DNA of 59,961 nt from Robiginitomaculum sp. (GTDB lineage: Bacteria > Pseudomonadota > Alphaproteobacteria > Caulobacterales > Maricaulaceae), in the NCBI GenBank assembly GCA_021776515.1, contig JAJFFS010000020.1, positions 1-59,961 of the forward strand. The letters run 5' to 3'. Shown one piece after another: positions 28,306 through 37,834 of this stretch. Numbering within the stretch: the first letter of the stretch is position 1; each line of letters opens with the position of its first letter. Below the pieces are notes generated by a model. The model made no database searches. It had not been told where the DNA came from and saw only the letters and a program-made list of their open reading frames with translations. The position numbers were made by a program, and so were the translations under genes.

Positions 28306-29276
28306 TATTCTTCCCCCGTATCCGGTAGACCGGGCCCGGTTTCTGGTTCAGGGGAAGGTGCCGTTACGGGCTCGGAGCTTGTCACCCCTTCAGGCTCAAG
28401 AGCATCATCTTCCACCTTGTCTTCAGCATCACTTTCAATAAACGTGATGGGGGAAATCTTGAGAATGTTGACGAAATCAACCTTGTCTGGCTTGGAAAAC
28501 AGGGAAACCCGCCATTTCGTTCCAGAGCCTTCCACGATTTGCCCAACGGCCAGACCGCGCGGTAACACCCCGTCTTCACCCGATGTCATGACCCGCATAC
28601 CCACTGCGGGAAGTTTATCGCGCGCCACATAAATCAGACGTGGCTTATTGCTATTGTCACCGGCGAGAATGGCGTGTGCTCCGGTCTCGGCAATAAAAAC
28701 AGGAATGCGGCTGTTCAAATCGGTCAGCAAAAGAACGCGGGATGTCCGTTTTCCAGCACTCATCACCCGCCCGATTAAACCGTTATGGGTTAAAACCGCC
28801 TGCCCTTCGGCGACCCCGTTATCTTCACCCACATTGACCAGGCGGGCGCGAACAAAAGGTCCGCCGGAATCGGTGATAACCCGAGCCGTTACGACGATTG
28901 GCGTCGGGGTTTGCGGCGCACCAAGCAATTCCTCATAGCGAATAAGCTTTTCGTGCAAAGCCAGGGCCAGGTCGCGCCATTGCATTAAATTACGATTATC
29001 CCTCTCCAGCTCGCGTACCCGCCTGGCGGATTGCCAGTTGGAGGCAAGCCCGTCACTAAATTGATTGAGCGCTCGCAAAGGTGCAGAAATCAGTGTCATG
29101 GCTGGCCCGATTCCGTCGGCCACCGTTCGTTTCAAGCCATTAAACGGAGACTGCTCTGGCCGCGCCCGGTCTATGGCCAGTAAAGCAACTGATAAAAGAA
29201 TGAGGATAATGAAAAACCCACGGGCCCACGGACTACCCCGCCCGCTAAACATTCCTAATGATTGCCGTCTTGCCAT
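28305..29276 (-). CDS. mreC: Rod-shape-determining protein MreC
   Basis: A 323-residue protein with an N-terminal anchor (GFFIILILLSVALLAI), a coiled-coil (NWQSARRVRELERDNRNLMQWRDLALALHEKLIRYEELLG) and the periplasmic double beta-barrel (VTARVITDSGGPFVRARLVNVG, GLIGRVMSAGKRTSRVLLLTD). The C-terminal 45 residues are acidic and Pro/Glu-rich (PEPETGPGLPDTGEE), a low-complexity tail. It organises the elongation machinery in the periplasm. It lies between mreB and mreD with no gap. Confidence 0.93.
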   Translation of the reverse strand: MARRQSLGMFSGRGSPWARGFFIILILLSVALLAIDRARPEQSPFNGLKRTVADGIGPAMTLISAPLRALNQFSDGLASNWQSARRVRELERDNRNLMQWRDLALALHEKLIRYEELLGAPQTPTPIVVTARVITDSGGPFVRARLVNVGEDNGVAEGQAVLTHNGLIGRVMSAGKRTSRVLLLTDLNSRIPVFIAETGAHAILAGDNSNKPRLIYVARDKLPAVGMRVMTSGEDGVLPRGLAVGQIVEGSGTKWRVSLFSKPDKVDFVNILKISPITFIESDAEDKVEDDALEPEGVTSSEPVTAPSPEPETGPGLPDTGEE

Positions 29277-30356
<1,080 letters not shown>

Positions 30357-30517
30357 TCACACCCGAGAAAAACTTTACCCCTTTTGCGACGCCGTGCGGT
30401 TTTTTTCAAGGCTTACAGGCGTAATTTCCCTTGTTTTATCAGCCTTATGGCACCCGCCCATTGTTCTTTTTCCAAAGATAGTAACCACAGGAATAACTAT
30501 TTTAGGTGCGGAGCCCA

Positions 30518-31471
30518 CTATTTATCCCGGCTTTCTACTATGCGAACCGCTTCATTTTTTTGCTGACCAGGGGAGTTTGCATCAATTTTGGGCCAATCAG
30601 AAAATCGCCCGGACGCCCATGTATATTGACGTTTGGCGTATCGCCGGGTGTCACGCACCGCACGTTCAATGGCGCTATCCAGCGTTATATGGCCCTGGAT
30701 ATGCTCTATCATTGGCCCCAACCCCAAAGCCTTCATGGCGGGCACATCACCGGGCAGACCCAAAGCTGCCATAGAGCGTGCTTCATCCAGTGCACCGTGT
30801 TTAACCATGTGAGCAAAGCGCGCCGCAATGCGTTCATAAAGCCAGGGCCGTTCAGGAAACAACACCATGCCCCGCCACGATCCCGGTGCCAGTACAGGGC
30901 GGGTCTCTTTTTGAAACGCGCTTAACGATTGCCCGGTTTGAAGGTAAACACTATAGGCGCGCAAAAGCCGCTGGCGGTCATCACCTAAAATGCGGGCTGC
31001 GGCGGCAGGGTCAACGCGCTGCACTTCATCTCTTAGCGCGGCTATACCTTTATTTTCAAGTAAGGCTGCCGCCTGCGCACCCACGTCACTTTCAATAGCA
31101 GGGATTGTGGCCAGGCCGCGTGTCAGGGCTTCAAAATATAGTCCCGTCCCCCCTACCAGAATGGGGGTTTTATTGTGTTCCTTCACCGTTTTGATGGTGC
31201 GTAGCGCCTCTTTCAACCATATCCCGACACTGCCGGGGCTTGCGGGGTCTGTGTGTCCGTAAAGGTGGTGCGCAATGCCATTCTGTTCGCTAATATCAGG
31301 TTGTGCAGTTAAAATCGGAACATTTCGATACACTTGCATGGAATCCGTGTTAATAATCTCTCCAGCATAACGACGCGCCAAATCTACAGCCAAAGCGCTT
31401 TTACCGCTGGCCGTCGGTCCATACACAAGAAGGATGGGTGTCGTACCTGTCTGCAAACTCCGAGTCCCCAT
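30518..31471 (-). CDS. miaA: tRNA dimethylallyltransferase
   Basis: A 317-residue enzyme that prenylates A37 of tRNAs reading UNN codons. LLVYGPTASGKSALAVDLA is the P-loop; INTDSMQVYRNVPILTAQP is the substrate-recognition segment; VGGTGLYFEALTRGLA and KRQYTWASGR (usually KRQxTWFR) are the other signatures. The ATG at 31471 matches the family N-terminus. Its start codon overlaps the start codon of serB on the opposite strand (both contained in CATG at 31469-31472), so each gene's promoter or leader must lie inside the other gene, or the messages are nearly leaderless. Confidence 0.93.
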   Translation of the reverse strand: MGTRSLQTGTTPILLVYGPTASGKSALAVDLARRYAGEIINTDSMQVYRNVPILTAQPDISEQNGIAHHLYGHTDPASPGSVGIWLKEALRTIKTVKEHNKTPILVGGTGLYFEALTRGLATIPAIESDVGAQAAALLENKGIAALRDEVQRVDPAAAARILGDDRQRLLRAYSVYLQTGQSLSAFQKETRPVLAPGSWRGMVLFPERPWLYERIAARFAHMVKHGALDEARSMAALGLPGDVPAMKALGLGPMIEHIQGHITLDSAIERAVRDTRRYAKRQYTWASGRFSDWPKIDANSPGQQKNEAVRIVESRDK

Positions 31472-32342
31472 GACTTTTGCTCTTACCCTGGTTTCCCGCC
31501 CTGATGACCCAGCCCTTGGTGAAGCCCGCGCTCGCATAGAAGAACTGAGCTTCAGATATATGGCAAGTTTATCGCCAGGTGAAGCGCTGGTTATGCGCGG
31601 CATGGGCGAAAACAGTCAGATTGAAGACGCGTTGGAAGGCCTGGCGGTAGACTGGTGTATGCGAGATGAAGCGGCCTTGCGTATCCGGCTTCTGATTTGC
31701 GATATGGATAGCACCATTGTTGCCGAGGAAACACTGGATGAGTTGGCTGACCTGGCAGGTTTTGGTGATGAAGTCCGCACCATTACCAGAGCCGCAATGG
31801 CCGGAGAGCTTGATTTTGAGGAAGCCTTGCGCACGCGCGTACGCCTGTTGAAAGACAAGCCGGTTTCCCTTTTGCACCAGTGCTTTGAAGAACGTATACA
31901 CTTGAACCCGGGAACCCGCGTTCTGACCCGCACGATGCGCGCCAAAGGTGCCATTACCGTGCTGGTTTCAGGTGGTTTTGACTTTTTTACAAGCCGGGTG
32001 GCACAGCTGGCCGGGTTTACTGATAATCAGGCCAATACGCTGGTGGAAAAAGAGGGCTTGCTGACCGGCGAGGTCACGTCCCCTGTACTGGGCCGCAACG
32101 CCAAGGCCGAGGCTTTGCACAGTTTTTGTGAAGCCAGTAATATATCGCCAGAGCAAGTGCTTGCCATTGGCGACGGTGCCAACGATATTGCCATGGTCGA
32201 GGCCGCCGGACTTGGCATTGCTTATCACGCCAAACCCGTTCTGGCCCAGGTGGCAAACGCACAAATTCGCCACACAGACTTAACCACGGCGCTGTTTTTT
32301 CAGGGCTTTCGCCGCAAGGAATTTACCGGAACAACAAGATAG
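31470..32342 (+). CDS. serB: Phosphoserine phosphatase
   Basis: A 290-residue HAD-superfamily enzyme that completes serine synthesis. The catalytic loop is LICDMDSTIVAEETLDELA (DxDST), motif II is the Ser in VLVSGGFDFFT, and motif IV is AIGDGANDIAMVEAAGLGIAYHAKP. The N-terminal 75 residues are the shortened regulatory-type region seen in alphaproteobacterial SerB. ATG at 31470 gives the family-like MTFALTLVSRP; a second in-frame ATG at 31434 has a ribosome-binding site with zero spacing. It supplies serine for CysE and CysK encoded elsewhere in the window. Confidence 0.93.
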   Translation: MTFALTLVSRPDDPALGEARARIEELSFRYMASLSPGEALVMRGMGENSQIEDALEGLAVDWCMRDEAALRIRLLICDMDSTIVAEETLDELADLAGFGDEVRTITRAAMAGELDFEEALRTRVRLLKDKPVSLLHQCFEERIHLNPGTRVLTRTMRAKGAITVLVSGGFDFFTSRVAQLAGFTDNQANTLVEKEGLLTGEVTSPVLGRNAKAEALHSFCEASNISPEQVLAIGDGANDIAMVEAAGLGIAYHAKPVLAQVANAQIRHTDLTTALFFQGFRRKEFTGTTR

Positions 32343-32357
32343 GACAGGACCGCTGAT

Positions 32358-33641
32358 ATGGTGATGCATAACAAGGCATTTATGCTGTTGGTGACTTTTT
32401 TTCTTGCTGGATGCGGCCATTTCAAAATTACGCCTCCGGCCATTACGGGAAACCTTTTTTGTGAAATTCCAAAATATGAACTGACGGTAAATACTATGCC
32501 CCCGGCGCTGGCCAATGATTTGATGTTGGCTATTGAAACTAATGTCGAGCCGCTATTATTTCTTTCCGGCGGTAGTCAAAATGGTGCCTTTGGTGCCGGT
32601 TTTATCGACCAATGGGCAAAAAATAACGATGGCATTTTGCCAAAATTCTCAGTTGTTACCGGGGTAAGTACCGGCGCTATCCTAAGCTTATCTGCCTTTA
32701 TCGGTGAACCGGAAGCTGCCGTTGAGGGCTATAGCATTACCAGTGAGGATCAGGTGCTAGATCGTTTTGTCAAGCAGAAGAATGGCAAACTCAGCCCCAA
32801 TGATTATCTCAAAACGTTCAAAAAAGGTGCTATGACAGATCTGGGGCCGTTCCGTCAGGAACTAAAGCGGATTTTGCATGATTACGATATTATTCGTAAA
32901 ATTGCAGTTGGTGCCGGGGAGCATCGCAAGCTTTATACCGCCGTTGTTGATTTTGATACGGGTAATGCCGTTGCCTTTGACATGACTCAAATGGCACAAA
33001 AAATTGTAAAGACGCAAGATGCAGACAAAAAATCATTTTTTACTGATTGCTTTGTCGAGGCCGTTGCCGCCTCTTCCTCTGTGCCCATTGCCGCCCTTCC
33101 GGTTTTTATCGACAACCGTATGTATATTGATGGGGGTGTACGGTTTAGCGTGTTTAGTGATGAAATTGCCGGCGTTATAAAAGAATATCAGGGCCAAATG
33201 GCCTTGGATGACGAACCAGTAGAGCCGCGCGATGTGTTCATGATTTTTAATGGTGACCAGGCTATTGCACAAAAATGCGGCAAGCTGGATCCAACATTAT
33301 GTACACCCACCGCCCCTTCCGGAGGACAACAAGGTGCGCACAAGGATTGGGACGTGTTGGGATTGGTTGGACGCACCGTTTCCATATTGACTGATCAGGT
33401 GAAACAGTTTTCCGAGTACAAGATTATCAGGGAAAGTGGTGATGCCGGATATTTTCTACGTTCGGCAAAAATTGAAAGTGATGCGGGCAACCACCTCTTT
33501 ACCAATGAGGGCGAAACCAAAACCTGTGCCGCCTGGAAGGCGCTGGATAAGGTCATTGATAACCCGTTACAGTTCCACCCACGGTATATGAGGTGTCTGA
33601 TCAATTACGGCAGAAAAATTGCCAACGATAAAGCCTGGTAA
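32358..33641 (+). CDS. Patatin-like phospholipase, lipoprotein
   Basis: A 427-residue protein with a lipoprotein signal (residues 1-19; lipobox LAGC), so it is anchored in the envelope. The patatin fold is shown by LFLSGGSQNGAFGAGF (oxyanion loop, usually G-G-G-x-[KR]-G, here GGSQNG), GVSTG (nucleophile serine, GxSxG, about residue 110) and YIDGGV (catalytic Asp, DGG, about 256). Such enzymes deacylate phospholipids or other lipids. AGGA precedes the ATG. It sits 15 bases after serB and may be read through from it, and is tail-to-tail with the aldehyde dehydrogenase. Confidence 0.85.
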   Translation: MVMHNKAFMLLVTFFLAGCGHFKITPPAITGNLFCEIPKYELTVNTMPPALANDLMLAIETNVEPLLFLSGGSQNGAFGAGFIDQWAKNNDGILPKFSVVTGVSTGAILSLSAFIGEPEAAVEGYSITSEDQVLDRFVKQKNGKLSPNDYLKTFKKGAMTDLGPFRQELKRILHDYDIIRKIAVGAGEHRKLYTAVVDFDTGNAVAFDMTQMAQKIVKTQDADKKSFFTDCFVEAVAASSSVPIAALPVFIDNRMYIDGGVRFSVFSDEIAGVIKEYQGQMALDDEPVEPRDVFMIFNGDQAIAQKCGKLDPTLCTPTAPSGGQQGAHKDWDVLGLVGRTVSILTDQVKQFSEYKIIRESGDAGYFLRSAKIESDAGNHLFTNEGETKTCAAWKALDKVIDNPLQFHPRYMRCLINYGRKIANDKAW

Positions 33642-33663
33642 AACCTGTCCCCTGCGTCTTGCC

Positions 33664-35118
33664 TTAACCTCGGGACGTGACCGTTTTAACCTCAAGAAAA
33701 CCGGAAAGCCCCCAGGGACCAAGCTCGCGGCCTATGCCAGATTGCTTGAACCCGCCCCAACTGGTTTCCGGCGGTATGGCAACCGAAACATTGGTATAGA
33801 TATGACCGGCGTCCAATTGCGCCGCCACCCGTTCGGCGCGGCTCTCATCTTCGGTGACAATTGTTGCGGCCAGGCCGTATTCGGTGTCATTACCCTCGGC
33901 AATGGCTTCATTTTCACTGGAAAAGCTGCGCAGGCAAAGCACCGGACCAAAAATTTCCTCGTTCCACAAACGTGATGATTTTGGCACATCGGTATAAAGC
34001 GTGGGTTCCACAAAATACCCGGTGTTAAACTGTACGGCCCGGCCTCCGCCGGTGAGGCAGTTAAGGCCTTCTTCGCGGGCAATATCCTGATAGCCGGTAA
34101 CCTTGTCATATTGTGGTTTCGAGGCCAGCGGCCCCATGGTCATACCCGGCGTATCAGGTGTGCCAAGCACCACCGCCTTATAAAGCTCCTCGATTTTTGT
34201 GGTCAGGTCTTCCTTGATACTTTCATGGGCAAGCAAGCGCCCCGTGGCATTGCAACACTGGCCGGAATTATAAAATACACCCTCGACGGCAAGACGGGCA
34301 GCAAGATCCAGATCGGCGTCTTCAAAAACCAGTATGGGGGACTTCCCACCAAGTTCCAGGCCAATATTTTTTACGTCCTCTGCGGCCGCCTGCATAATCG
34401 CTTTGCCGGTGCTGGTGGAGCCGGTGAATGAAATTTTGCGAAGTCCCGGGTGCGATGACAGTGCAGCGCCGGTGATGGCACCACGACCATTGACCACATT
34501 CAAAACACCGGCGGGCAAGCCCGCCAGCTCAGCCGCCTTGCCCCAGAAAGTGTCGGTGAAGGGGGTGACCTCGGATGGTTTAATCACCACTGTACAGCCT
34601 GCCGCCAGAGCCGGTCCAAGTTTCCACGAACAGATTTTCATGGGAAAATTCCACGGTAGAATAAAGCCAACTGGCCCCATGGGCTCCAGACGTGTGGCAG
34701 AACGGTAGCCCGGTATATCATAATCAATCGGGGTTTGCTGGCGGGCATCAAGCTCCTCTGCGCGGTCCGCAAAATAATCAATACAATCCACACTGCCGAC
34801 AATATCGGCCTCGGCCTCACTTCTGGGTTTGCCACAATTAGCCATTTGCATAACAACCAGATCATCCATATTGGCCCGGATAGCGGCCGTCATCTTGCGC
34901 ATATAGTTGGCACGTTCGGCGCCTGGTAAAGCGCTCCACGCCGGAAAAGCATCGCAGGCAGCGGTAACGGCCCGGTCAACATCATCGGCACTGGTTTCAT
35001 GAAAATGTCCAATGGGCTTTTCCGTGGACGGGTTGATAACAGCGATGGTCTCACCATCACCCGCCTGCCACTGACCATTAATATAGTTCTTTTCCATGAT
35101 AACGTCGCTCATGCCCAT
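33664..35118 (-). CDS. Aldehyde dehydrogenase (NAD(P)+-dependent)
   Basis: A 484-residue ALDH-superfamily enzyme oxidising an aldehyde to a carboxylate. Motifs include PWNFPMKICSWKLGPALAAG (cofactor and active-site Asn), FTGSTSTGKAI (Rossmann), LELGGKSP (general-base Glu) and YNSGQCCNATGRLL (nucleophile Cys). AGGAGGAGGTGAG lies just before the ATG at 35118, which fixes the start. Similar sequences are annotated as betaine- or generic aldehyde dehydrogenases. Given the alkyl sulfatase and GMC dehydrogenase encoded 0.7-4 kb away in the same direction, a long-chain aldehyde is a plausible substrate (inference). Confidence 0.88.
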   Translation of the reverse strand: MGMSDVIMEKNYINGQWQAGDGETIAVINPSTEKPIGHFHETSADDVDRAVTAACDAFPAWSALPGAERANYMRKMTAAIRANMDDLVVMQMANCGKPRSEAEADIVGSVDCIDYFADRAEELDARQQTPIDYDIPGYRSATRLEPMGPVGFILPWNFPMKICSWKLGPALAAGCTVVIKPSEVTPFTDTFWGKAAELAGLPAGVLNVVNGRGAITGAALSSHPGLRKISFTGSTSTGKAIMQAAAEDVKNIGLELGGKSPILVFEDADLDLAARLAVEGVFYNSGQCCNATGRLLAHESIKEDLTTKIEELYKAVVLGTPDTPGMTMGPLASKPQYDKVTGYQDIAREEGLNCLTGGGRAVQFNTGYFVEPTLYTDVPKSSRLWNEEIFGPVLCLRSFSSENEAIAEGNDTEYGLAATIVTEDESRAERVAAQLDAGHIYTNVSVAIPPETSWGGFKQSGIGRELGPWGLSGFLEVKTVTSRG

Positions 35119-35356
35119 GGGCTCACCTCCTCCTGAATTGCTGGAGCCGATCATGCCAAAAACATGAGGGAAAGGGCAAGAGGTGAATGCCCTCAAACCA
35201 GAGATTTGAACAGGGGTCAGGGCGGCGCCTTGGTTAAAAATTTATGAGATTGTTGCTCTGACACCAAAAAAAGCGGTATAAGGGTGCCTGAGCCAGAAGG
35301 TTCAGGCTCAGATAATGAGCCAAATAAATAGTTGTGTAAGCGTATTGGGGATTATT

Positions 35357-35767
35357 ATGGCAATTGTTCGTTTCTTTTTTCGTGAAGGCTCGCCTTTCGT
35401 GTTTTCGGTATTTATCGTGTTGTTTTCATTACAAAGCATCCCCTTACTCTCATTGCCCGACAGCGCATTTGGCATGTTTATAGCCAGCTTATTTTCGCTT
35501 ATCTATCTGGCCATGCAGATGGGGCTTTCTGCCTTTAACCGGGTGGGTCAGGATGGGCCGCTGGTGGACCTTTTCCTCTCTCTCATCCCTTTGTTCACGC
35601 TGATTATCATCGCCGTATTGTTTGTAGTTGGTAAAATGCCACTGTCGCTATTTCAGGTTCTTGGGCTTGGCACTGCCTTTATTGTTGTCATGATGGATAT
35701 CATTTTTAACACATTGATTTTGTTCAAAATGAACCGTCTGGCCAGCGATTTTGTACAAATGGAATAA
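35357..35767 (+). CDS. Small membrane protein, four hydrophobic segments, unknown function
   Basis: A 136-residue protein starting MAIVRFFFREGSPFVF. GGGGA stands five bases before this ATG; an in-frame ATG at 35315 is weaker. Hydrophobic stretches occupy nearly the whole length (about residues 13-32, 38-58, 72-95 and 100-125). No motif is recognised. It lies between the aldehyde dehydrogenase and the alkyl sulfatase on the opposite strand and may be unrelated to them. Confidence 0.65.
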   Translation: MAIVRFFFREGSPFVFSVFIVLFSLQSIPLLSLPDSAFGMFIASLFSLIYLAMQMGLSAFNRVGQDGPLVDLFLSLIPLFTLIIIAVLFVVGKMPLSLFQVLGLGTAFIVVMMDIIFNTLILFKMNRLASDFVQME

Positions 35768-35784
35768 TACAGAAACCTGATAAA

Positions 35785-35826
35785 TGAGGGGCGCGGATGA
35801 GAGGATGACCTCTAACCTGCCCCTCA
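35785..35826. terminator. Nested hairpin between convergent genes
   Basis: TGAGGGGC (35785-35792) pairs with GCCCCTCA (35819-35826), and an inner AGAGG / CCTCT hairpin lies within the loop. It is in the gap between the small membrane-protein gene and the alkyl sulfatase gene, which converge here, so it could stop transcription in both directions. There is no clear T tract. Confidence 0.45.
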
Positions 35827-35834
35827 GTTACGGT

Positions 35835-37808
35835 CTATGGCCGGACAATTTCAAACCAGAATTGCGGTTCTTCGATAAGGCCAAAGAATGCCCTTATCGC
35901 CAAGGGGTTTCCCTCAATAGACACTAATCCGGCTTTGGATAGTTCGGCAAAGGTTTTCTGTTTCAGGTTTAACTGGTCCAGTGCTGCACGGGTTAAGCTT
36001 AGCGTCGGCGCATCCTCATCGGTGTGACCAAGCCTGTGGTGTAATGTTCCGTTACTGATCATTAACAATGCCTTTTCGCCAGTATCAGTCAGTACAAAAT
36101 TCAAATTACGGTTTTCTTTGGCTGCCTTTTGCCCATTCAGACGCACCGCCAGAAGGTCAAAATACAAATCCAGCGGAATGGAGCGAACCATATCCGGGCT
36201 GCTGGTGCGCGGTGTTGGCAAGTTCATAACACCGCCGCGCAACTCCGATGCGCCGGTCAGGTAAAAATTTCGCCACGACCCGCTTTCCGCCATATAGGCC
36301 AGTTGCGTATAGGTATCGGCAAGCAGGTTTGCCGCCGCCTGGTTCTTCGGTTCGGCAAAGACCACATGGTTAAGTGCCGTGGCAGCAAAGCGAAACTCAC
36401 CTTTATCAAAATCAGCCCGGGCCTTGTCTATGACGTTTTGTGCGCCGCCCATGTATTCGATAAACTTCTTGCCCATCTGAACCGGGCCAAGCGGATCCAG
36501 ATTGGCCGGATTGCCGTCAAAATACCCAAAATAAAGCTGATACTGCGCTTTGGCGTTGTGCGATACGGTGCCGTAATAGCCTCTATTGGCAAAAGATTTG
36601 GCAAGCCCGTCTGGAATGTCCATCTGCTCTGGTATTTCGTGCATGGTGTAACCCATATTGGCTAACCGCACAGTCTGGTCATGAATATAGCGATATAAAT
36701 CGCGCTGATCTTCCCACAATTCAACCGTGTTATTCTGCCCCCAGACGGGCCAATGGTGCGAGCCAAACGACACATCTGTCTTGTCGCCATACATATATAT
36801 CGCTTGGTCTATATACTGGCTCCAGAGCCGCCCGTCACGCACCTTGGCCCCGCGCGGTGTGTACATATTATGAAGCGTGTGATTGATAATTTCGGCCTGA
36901 CAAAAGGCGCGAAACTGCGGCAGATAGAACATAAATTCGCTGGGGGCCTCGGCGCCAAGGGTGAGGATAAAATCCATCTCTACCCCATCAAGAACAACTT
37001 TCTGGCCAGTATGATCAACATCTATAGTCGGATAAATAAGCCCGGGTGTACCGCTTGAAACGGCCTGACCCAGACCCACACCAATTTGCCCCGCCGCATT
37101 TTTAGGTAGCAAGCTGCCAAACATATAAGACGCCCGTCGCGCCATGGCATTACCTGCCAGAATATTTTCGCTAATACTTTCGAGTACGAAACCCTCGGGC
37201 GCAATAACCTCGACCCCATTTTTGATGTCTGTTTCCGAGATCAGGCCACGCACACCGCCAAAATGATCAATGTGAGAGTGGGTAAAAATAACGCCGGTAA
37301 CCGGGAATACACCAAGTTCACGGTCAACAAGCTCTTTGGCTTTTGCGGCCACTTCTCTGGTAATCAGCGGATCAACAACAATCCAGCCCGTATCGCCCTT
37401 GATGAACGTAACATTGGAAAGATCAAACCCACGCACCTGGTAAATACCGTCCATGACTTTGTACAAGCCGTGTTTTGAAACCAACTGGCTTTGCCGCCAA
37501 AGGCTTGGGTTTGCGGTATCTGGCGCTTCTGTTTTTAGAAATTCATAAGCGCCTAAATCATATACTGGCGCACCGGTTTTCGTTGTTACTAGGGTCTCCT
37601 CCAAAGAGGCGATAAAGCCGCGATCAGCATTCTCAAAATCTGTCTGGTCTTGCATATCCAGATAGTTGGCCAGCTTTTTGTTTGAGGCTTTGACAGTGTC
37701 AGAGACAAAAGGGGCGGCACTTTGTGTGGGTGTTTGCCTTGTTTCAGGCAGGCAACCCATTATGCCGACCGTCAGAGCTAATGCGAATATAATTTGTCTC
37801 ATTTTCAT
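35835..37808 (-). CDS. Linear alkyl sulfatase (SdsA1/BDS1-type metallo-beta-lactamase fold), lipoprotein
   Basis: A 657-residue enzyme that hydrolyses primary alkyl sulfates such as dodecyl sulfate to the alcohol and sulfate. It has a lipobox (GIMGC, residues 15-19), so it is probably periplasmic and membrane-anchored. FTHSHIDHFGGVRGL is the HxHxDH zinc motif (about residue 178); NAMARRASYMFGSLLP and GLIYPTIDVDHTG are characteristic of type III alkyl sulfatases, followed by the helical dimerisation domain (about 430-530) and the SCP2-like C-terminal domain. AAGGAA precedes the ATG. It lies 26 bases after the GMC dehydrogenase gene in the same direction, so the two are probably cotranscribed. 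Confidence 0.9.
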   Translation of the reverse strand: MKMRQIIFALALTVGIMGCLPETRQTPTQSAAPFVSDTVKASNKKLANYLDMQDQTDFENADRGFIASLEETLVTTKTGAPVYDLGAYEFLKTEAPDTANPSLWRQSQLVSKHGLYKVMDGIYQVRGFDLSNVTFIKGDTGWIVVDPLITREVAAKAKELVDRELGVFPVTGVIFTHSHIDHFGGVRGLISETDIKNGVEVIAPEGFVLESISENILAGNAMARRASYMFGSLLPKNAAGQIGVGLGQAVSSGTPGLIYPTIDVDHTGQKVVLDGVEMDFILTLGAEAPSEFMFYLPQFRAFCQAEIINHTLHNMYTPRGAKVRDGRLWSQYIDQAIYMYGDKTDVSFGSHHWPVWGQNNTVELWEDQRDLYRYIHDQTVRLANMGYTMHEIPEQMDIPDGLAKSFANRGYYGTVSHNAKAQYQLYFGYFDGNPANLDPLGPVQMGKKFIEYMGGAQNVIDKARADFDKGEFRFAATALNHVVFAEPKNQAAANLLADTYTQLAYMAESGSWRNFYLTGASELRGGVMNLPTPRTSSPDMVRSIPLDLYFDLLAVRLNGQKAAKENRNLNFVLTDTGEKALLMISNGTLHHRLGHTDEDAPTLSLTRAALDQLNLKQKTFAELSKAGLVSIEGNPLAIRAFFGLIEEPQFWFEIVRP

Positions 37809-37834
37809 AATATTCCTTAGAGTTTTTAAGCAAT

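Noticed and set aside
33664-35118. Naming the aldehyde dehydrogenase betB because a choline-dehydrogenase-like gene is near
   Set aside because: The alkyl sulfatase lies beside the GMC gene and no betaine transporter or BetI-type regulator is present, so a choline pathway is not supported.
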